Of a stretch of DNA of 9,738 bases, positions 5,865 through 9,738 are shown in pieces. The notes beneath the pieces are model-generated. The model was not told where the DNA came from, did no database searches, and saw only the letters and a list, made by a program, of their open reading frames with translations. A program made the translations under genes and the position numbers. The stretch's first letter is position 1, and the number at the start of each line of letters is the position of its first letter. The stretch is from an uncultured Bacilli bacterium (GTDB taxonomy: Bacteria > Bacillota_I > Bacilli_A > RF39 > UBA660), in contig CANRCO010000044.1 of assembly GCA_947629125.1 (NCBI GenBank), forward strand, positions 1-9,738. The letters are read 5' to 3'.

Positions 5865-7046
5865 ATGCATCCAATTAAAGTAAAGTTTGGTGAAAAAATA
5901 AAAAGATTAATTATTGATGGCACAAAAAAAGCTATGTATGATTTTGCTCGTTATAAAACGGTAAATAATACTGATAAAAAAATGTTAGATAGAATTATAG
6001 ATTTTTATTATTATAATTTTTACAATGAAAACCATCAAATGATTTTTGACGATTTTGATGATTTATCTGTTTTTATTGAGTGTTTTGAAATACCAATAAA
6101 TTTTAGTAGCAAATTAATTTTTGCTTTTATTGAAGATAATATAAAAAACAATATTTTAACAGATGCTAAAAAATTATTAATAATTGATAAATATGCTCTA
6201 TTAAATAATGATTTTACATCAATTTCTAAAAATGATTTAATTAAACTATTAAATAGTGGTGAATTAAATAGAATTATAGTAACGGATGATATTAATAAAT
6301 TAACAGAAGAAGAACAGTTAATCCATCAAGAGATTGTGGAATTTATGGCAAAAAACAATAATTCATCTGATTTAGAAAAACTTCGCAGTAATACTAAATT
6401 AATTAAAGACCATTATTTTGATAAAATAGATACCTATACTTTAGATGATTTACCAATAATTAAAGAAGCTTTAATTAACTTAGAAGTTGCTGATGATTTA
6501 AGTGAAAATATTATTCTTTATTTACAAAAACAAATTACTAAAAGAAAAGCTCCAGTTAGTTATGAAAAATCTTTTAATATAACTATTCAAGATAATGTTC
6601 CAAAAATTTCTTGTAAAGAATATAATTTGCTAAATCAAAGTTTAAAAACATATTTTGATTTAGAAAGTATGACTTTAGTACGACCATTATCTATAAAAGA
6701 AGTTTATTATTGTTTATATTTACTTAAGAAAATGAATCAAAAAGAAGATGTAATTCAAAAATTTATGAAATTAGCGCGCCAAGAAAATAATAAACAAAAT
6801 GTAATTGCTCAATATTATTTTGTGATAGATAAAATAGAACATTATGGTGCTTCTTTAAATTTATTAGATAAAGTAAATGATTTAAAAGAATGTTTTCATG
6901 AATATTGTACAAGTAGTGAGGAAGATAAAAACACATGGTATTTATTATTATTGTCATCTTTAAAAGATTTAAAAACATATTTGCCAAATGATGGCGAGTA
7001 TGAAAAAGAGATGGCTAAAAGTTTATATAATAAAAAGAAGGTTTAA
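5865..7046 (+). CDS. Protein of unknown function, helical, 393 residues
   Basis: I do not recognise this protein. It has no signal peptide or membrane segment and should be cytoplasmic. The sequence is rich in Lys, Asn, Asp, Ile and Leu and looks mostly alpha-helical. Residues 1-75 are basic then aromatic and acidic (FYYYNFYNEN, FDDFDDLSVF). The middle (about 100-230) has repeated Leu/Ile-rich helical stretches separated by Asn/Asp/Lys, reminiscent of helical-repeat scaffolds but without a clear period. The C-terminal part (about 260-390) is again helical and ends in a basic KKKV. No catalytic motif, nucleotide-binding loop or Cys/His cluster is visible. The start ATG 5865 has an exceptionally strong Shine-Dalgarno (AAGGAGGGG, ending four bases before it) and a near-consensus promoter, so strong expression is likely. 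Codon use matches the neighbours. The 3' end overlaps by four bases the stop of the convergent Cys-rich gene. Confidence 0.88.
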   Translation: MHPIKVKFGEKIKRLIIDGTKKAMYDFARYKTVNNTDKKMLDRIIDFYYYNFYNENHQMIFDDFDDLSVFIECFEIPINFSSKLIFAFIEDNIKNNILTDAKKLLIIDKYALLNNDFTSISKNDLIKLLNSGELNRIIVTDDINKLTEEEQLIHQEIVEFMAKNNNSSDLEKLRSNTKLIKDHYFDKIDTYTLDDLPIIKEALINLEVADDLSENIILYLQKQITKRKAPVSYEKSFNITIQDNVPKISCKEYNLLNQSLKTYFDLESMTLVRPLSIKEVYYCLYLLKKMNQKEDVIQKFMKLARQENNKQNVIAQYYFVIDKIEHYGASLNLLDKVNDLKECFHEYCTSSEEDKNTWYLLLLSSLKDLKTYLPNDGEYEKEMAKSLYNKKKV

Positions 7047-7079
7047 TACTCAAATGGAGTTTTAGGAACCTTCTTTTTT
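7032..7079. terminator. Bidirectional terminator made of the coding ends of two convergent genes
   Basis: A perfect 12-bp inverted repeat (7032-7043 with 7067-7078) is flanked by A and T runs, so it reads as a hairpin plus T tract on both strands. The 23-base loop contains a smaller ACTC/GAGT stem (7048-7051, 7057-7060). The left arm encodes the last Lys-Lys-Val codons of the plus-strand gene. The right arm encodes Lys-Lys-Val of the minus-strand gene. Confidence 0.75.
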
Positions 7080-7942
7080 CTTAATAAAATATCGACCATA
7101 TCGTCCTTATCAGTAAATAAAGTGAATTTTATTAAATAGATTTGATAATCATTAAAGAAATTTTTAATAAGTAAAAAATCTTTTGGATGATAATATATAC
7201 CTTTAAATCTTAAAGGATAACATGTAAAAAATTTGCATCCTAAACAATTTATTTTACAATGGTCTTTATCTAGGTTAGGACAAACTCGTCCTTTTGTAAA
7301 ACAACAACCAGTTTTCAATCTTTTTAAATCATATTTATGTTGTAAACAAACTTTGGTACTACATAAATTATCTTTAAAACCACAAACATTATGGTCACGA
7401 AATCTTTTATCTAATTCTTTACTTACTTGTTCATAAATAAAAGTAAATTTCTGTTTTTTATCTTTAATTTGGTAAGCAGTTATTAAATCAGCTAATTCAT
7501 TTAAAAAATAATTTAAATTGCTATTATAATTTTTAATTTTAAATATAGTTTTATTCATATCAAGATTATTATATTTTAAAATTAATTTTATTTTATTAAA
7601 AACTTTTTGTGTAAGTTTATTACCTTCAATTAAATAAATATTTTTAAAATGAACTTTATCTAAAGCTATTATTTTATCATTTTTTAAATCTTTAGAGATT
7701 TCTTTAATTAAGGTAGTATTCCAAAAATTAATTAATTCACAATCAAGAACAATACCTTTAATAGTTCCTAATCTTTTTAAATAAACTCGGTTTATTTTAG
7801 TTAAATTGTCTTTATTTATTAATAATTCATCTTCATTAATTCGATAACAAATTTTTATTTTAGAATTTAAGTTACTATCTAAAATAATTTTTCGATTACG
7901 ATTAAGATTGTTAAGATAATCTAAATATTTGTTTTTTTTCAT
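7043..7942 (-). CDS. Cys-rich protein of unknown function, putative metal-binding cluster
   Basis: I cannot name this 299-residue protein. The N-terminal 180 residues are Lys/Asn/Ile/Leu-rich with no membrane segment. Residues 187-241 hold ten Cys in 55 positions (187, 194, 199, 213, 214, 221, 229, 233, 236, 241) with His184, His201 and His228 nearby. Segments include GCCFTKGRVCPN and CKINCLGCKFFTCYPLR. The spacing suggests two zinc sites or an iron-sulfur cluster, in the style of uncharacterised Cys-rich proteins of Firmicutes. A basic/aromatic C-terminus follows. In a cytoplasmic protein, metal binding is likelier than disulfides. Start ATG 7942 has AGAGG (7949-7953) six bases upstream. The gene is divergent from the surface-protein gene and convergent with the unknown 393-residue gene, overlapping its end by 4 bp. 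Codon use is ordinary for the window. Confidence 0.85.
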   Translation of the reverse strand: MKKNKYLDYLNNLNRNRKIILDSNLNSKIKICYRINEDELLINKDNLTKINRVYLKRLGTIKGIVLDCELINFWNTTLIKEISKDLKNDKIIALDKVHFKNIYLIEGNKLTQKVFNKIKLILKYNNLDMNKTIFKIKNYNSNLNYFLNELADLITAYQIKDKKQKFTFIYEQVSKELDKRFRDHNVCGFKDNLCSTKVCLQHKYDLKRLKTGCCFTKGRVCPNLDKDHCKINCLGCKFFTCYPLRFKGIYYHPKDFLLIKNFFNDYQIYLIKFTLFTDKDDMVDILLRKKKVPKTPFEY

Positions 7943-7959
7943 GTTGTACCTCTAATTAA

Positions 7960-7988
7960 ATTTTAGCAAAATATCTATACTTTGTCAT
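7960..7988 (-). promoter_or_regulatory. Probable promoter of the Cys-rich gene (minus strand)
   Basis: On the minus strand ATGACA (complement of 7983-7988) and TAAAAT (complement of 7960-7965) are 17 bases apart, each 5/6 to consensus. The predicted start near 7953 would put the Shine-Dalgarno at the very 5' end. TATAGA at 7974-7979 is an alternative -10 with a poorer -35. Confidence 0.45.
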
Positions 7989-7993
7989 TAGTA

Positions 7994-8019
7994 ATTAGAA
8001 ATTTGTGTTATTTTCTAAT
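7994..8019. repeat. 8-bp inverted repeat between divergent genes, possible operator
   Basis: ATTAGAAA (7994-8001) and TTTCTAAT (8012-8019) are perfect inverted copies separated by 10 bases, lying between the two divergent starts. The dyad overlaps the predicted -35 and spacer of the plus-strand promoter. It could be a dimer binding site, or chance in AT-rich DNA. Confidence 0.35.
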
Positions 8020-8031
8020 ATATGTTAAGAT
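8003..8031 (+). promoter_or_regulatory. Possible promoter of the membrane-anchored surface protein
   Basis: TTGTGT (8003-8008) and an extended -10 TG-T-TAAGAT (8023-8031) have 17-base spacing. The predicted start (about 8038) leaves almost no leader before the Shine-Dalgarno, so the true promoter may be slightly upstream. Confidence 0.35.
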
Positions 8032-8038
8032 ATGCGTT

Positions 8039-8043
8039 GGAGG
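8039..8043 (+). promoter_or_regulatory. Ribosome binding site deciding the start at 8048
   Basis: GGAGG four bases before ATG 8048. It rejects the in-frame TTG at 7982, which would lie upstream of the promoter and add 22 residues without family logic. Confidence 0.8.
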
Positions 8044-8047
8044 CAAA

Positions 8048-9679
8048 ATGAAAAAAATTAATACTAAATATACATTAGGCTATGGCAATTTAATTATTTT
8101 AATTATGGCAGTAATAGCTATTATTATTTTTAGTTATGTCTTTTATATTCAAAAAGTAAATAAAGAAGAAGAAAAGATTGTTGAAAATAAATGTTTAGAA
8201 GTTGTAATGGATGATGAATCTTTAGAAAATGGTATAACTTTAAATAAAAATAATATTGTTAAACAAAGTGATATAGATAAATTAGGTACTTATAATTTTA
8301 CTGTAAAAAATAATTGTAATAATTATGTAGAATATAATTTAAATTTAGAATCAATTTATAAAAAAGGTGCTAAAAAAGGTGATTATTTAACTGCTGATTT
8401 AGTTAATGTTTCCTTATTAGATAAACAAAGTAGTTTAAGTAATTTACCCCAAGCAGAACTTTTACTTGATAGTGGGTTATCTTATGAGGCTTATAATTTA
8501 ATAAATGATGCTTTAAACCCAAAAGAAAAGAAAAAATATAATTTAAAATTATGGCTTAGTGAAGATGCCCAAAATAGTAATAAAAATTATATAGGTAAAA
8601 TAGTTGTTTATGGTCAGGCAAAAAATATTGCATTTAATGATTATTTATTAAGTAGTGATATTGCTAATGAACTAAGTTATCAAGAAAGTGAATTAGAAAA
8701 AGCTAGTGAACAAACTATTAATAATACTAATAAGTATTGTTATGCTAAAAGTTATTTAGTAAATGCCGATTTATTTATGTTAAACGGTGATATTAAATGT
8801 GATGTTTATTCAGATAAATTATATGAAGATGGTTATTTATTCACTTTAAAAAAATTAAATAAATATAATGTTGGTAGTAAATTATATCAAGTTAAAAAGT
8901 TAACAAAAAATGAATTAAATGTAAATAGTTATACTGTGTTTAAAGAATCTTCTTTTAATAAATTAAATGATAATGTCCAAGGTCTAATTAAATATAATGA
9001 TAATTATTATTATGCAGGTAATAAAGTTGATAATTATGTGCAAATTGATGGTGATAAACAATTATATCGAATAGTTGGGTTATATTTACAAGAAGATAAT
9101 ACTTATTTTGTTAAGTTAACTTTATCTAAACCAATGGATAAAAAATATTACTTTTTAGGTGGCAATAAAGAAGGAGCAAAAAACGTTTGTGGAAATGATA
9201 ATAATTCTAAATGTAATAAACCACTAAATAGTTATAGTAATAGTTATTTAAATACAATATTAAATAAAAAAGAGGAAAAATTTATTAGTGAAAATAACTT
9301 TAATATTGGGGCAACTTTAACTAATTTAACTCCTTATAATTCATTTATATTAGAGAATACTAAACAAATGAAACTTAATAAAGGTTTATTAACTATTAAT
9401 GATTATGCTTTAACTACCGAAGTAACTAATTGGAATTATAGTATTGAAAATATTAATTTTAATTCTAGTTGGTTAAATTTAACGGAAGATGAATTTTCTT
9501 TAACACCTAATTTAATATATGATAATGATATACTAGTTTTAAATGAAAAAAATGTTGATTCTATTTCTGTAATTAATAGTCAAAAAATGTTTGTTCGTCC
9601 TAGTTTTTATCTAACTCCTAATATTAAATTAGTAGCAGGTAATGGTAAAAAGAATAATCCTTTTATTTTAACAATATAA
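8048..9679 (+). CDS. Membrane-anchored extracellular protein with beta-sandwich-like and lectin-like domains
   Basis: 543 residues. A short basic N-terminus and one hydrophobic helix (about 13-34) act as an uncleaved anchor, placing the rest outside. Residues 45-190 look beta-rich: Cys49 and Cys90 flank GTYNFTVKNNCNNYVEYNLN, a pattern I associate with Ig-like or TasA/camelysin-like sandwich domains. Residues 195-300 are a linker with Cys231 and Cys251. From about 325 a second domain holds YVQIDGDKQLYRIVG, Cys381/Cys389, NDYALTT, SSWLNL and the terminal VRPSFYL then GNGKKNNPFILTI. This order parallels the first gene (GLMYASDYGYATS, NDWLY, RPVLYL, GNGTKENPYKLTI), so the two C-terminal domains are homologous. 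Here the stretch before VRPSFYL is ordinary AT-rich DNA with no variable patch. All six Cys in the extracellular part could form disulfides. Probably an adhesin or surface-recognition protein; ligand unknown. Confidence 0.9.
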   Translation: MKKINTKYTLGYGNLIILIMAVIAIIIFSYVFYIQKVNKEEEKIVENKCLEVVMDDESLENGITLNKNNIVKQSDIDKLGTYNFTVKNNCNNYVEYNLNLESIYKKGAKKGDYLTADLVNVSLLDKQSSLSNLPQAELLLDSGLSYEAYNLINDALNPKEKKKYNLKLWLSEDAQNSNKNYIGKIVVYGQAKNIAFNDYLLSSDIANELSYQESELEKASEQTINNTNKYCYAKSYLVNADLFMLNGDIKCDVYSDKLYEDGYLFTLKKLNKYNVGSKLYQVKKLTKNELNVNSYTVFKESSFNKLNDNVQGLIKYNDNYYYAGNKVDNYVQIDGDKQLYRIVGLYLQEDNTYFVKLTLSKPMDKKYYFLGGNKEGAKNVCGNDNNSKCNKPLNSYSNSYLNTILNKKEEKFISENNFNIGATLTNLTPYNSFILENTKQMKLNKGLLTINDYALTTEVTNWNYSIENINFNSSWLNLTEDEFSLTPNLIYDNDILVLNEKNVDSISVINSQKMFVRPSFYLTPNIKLVAGNGKKNNPFILTI

Positions 9680-9699
9680 AATTTTGATTTAATAAACTA

Positions 9700-9728
9700 T
9701 TGATAAAAAAACGAAAATAACATATAAT
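9700..9728 (+). promoter_or_regulatory. Promoter for a gene beyond the right edge
   Basis: TTGATA (9700-9705) and a perfect TATAAT (9723-9728) are 17 bases apart. Predicted start near 9735, three bases before the window ends. No clear terminator is seen between the preceding stop and this promoter. Confidence 0.6.
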
Positions 9729-9738
9729 AAAAATGTAG

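Noticed and set aside
6763..6987. Minus-strand open frame of 74 codons inside the 393-residue gene
   Set aside because: No ribosome binding site or recognisable protein; it arises from AT-rich antisense sequence.
7233..7436. Plus-strand open frame of 67 codons inside the Cys-rich gene
   Set aside because: It is the antisense of the Cys-rich segment, without start signals; the minus-strand frame has the Shine-Dalgarno and full length.
7982..8047. TTG start giving 22 extra residues on the last protein
   Set aside because: GGAGG at 8039-8043 directs ATG 8048, followed by a normal Lys-rich N-terminus and membrane helix.
1..9738. Mycoplasma code with TGA as Trp
   Set aside because: Conserved proteins reach normal length with Trp only as TGG and no in-frame TGA. 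TGA is not used as a stop either, so the standard code is simply the economical reading.
1..9738. Reverse transcriptase, template repeat, transposase, tRNA, rRNA or CRISPR in the window
   Set aside because: I looked on both strands for a YxDD-bearing protein, a second GC-rich copy of 413-520, regular spaced repeats and RNA-gene signatures and saw none. Hence the DGR idea rests on the variable patch alone.
9680..9738. Terminator after the last gene
   Set aside because: No convincing stem followed by a T run is visible; only a promoter-like pair is supported.

Overview
The window is very AT-rich, about 9.7 kb, and carries eight protein-coding genes. It has no RNA genes, no insertion sequences and no CRISPR array. 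Every gene ends in TAA, Trp is always TGG, and the conserved genes run to normal family length without in-frame TGA, so the standard bacterial code fits. RNase Y, RNase J, the SRP receptor FtsY and YlxM, strong Shine-Dalgarno sequences and canonical -35/-10 promoters all point to a low-GC Firmicutes/Mollicutes-type bacterium. I infer an uncultured gut Bacilli lineage (RF39/Erysipelotrichia-like) from the style of the two surface proteins; this is not proven by the sequence.

Layout, left to right. (1) The 3' part of a gene whose start lies off the window (2-595, +). It has a C-terminal RP-x-LYL domain and an abrupt 100-base GC-rich patch, then a terminator. (2) rny (730-2283, +) converging on rnj (2339-4012, -), with back-to-back terminators between them. 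(3) A divergent promoter region, then a likely operon of a prepilin-like gene, ftsY and ylxM (4132-5792, +). (4) An unrecognised 393-residue protein behind a near-consensus promoter (5865-7046, +). It overlaps by 4 bp the convergent end of an unrecognised Cys-rich protein (7043-7942, -). (5) A membrane-anchored extracellular protein (8048-9679, +) whose C-terminus resembles that of the first gene. A good promoter at the right edge points to a gene beyond the window.

The genes serve two main themes. The first is core RNA and protein handling: RNase Y and RNase J are the two central mRNA-decay nucleases, and FtsY with YlxM belongs to co-translational membrane targeting. The second is the cell surface: two lectin-like or adhesin-like proteins at the window ends and a prepilin.

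The most interesting signal is at 413-520. The base composition jumps from about 30% to 56% GC, and the codons are almost all of a form reachable from AAC/AAT by changing adenines, just before a conserved RP-x-L core. This is what the variable region of a diversity-generating retroelement (DGR) target looks like. No reverse transcriptase or template repeat lies in this window, so the assignment is an inference that needs the rest of the genome.
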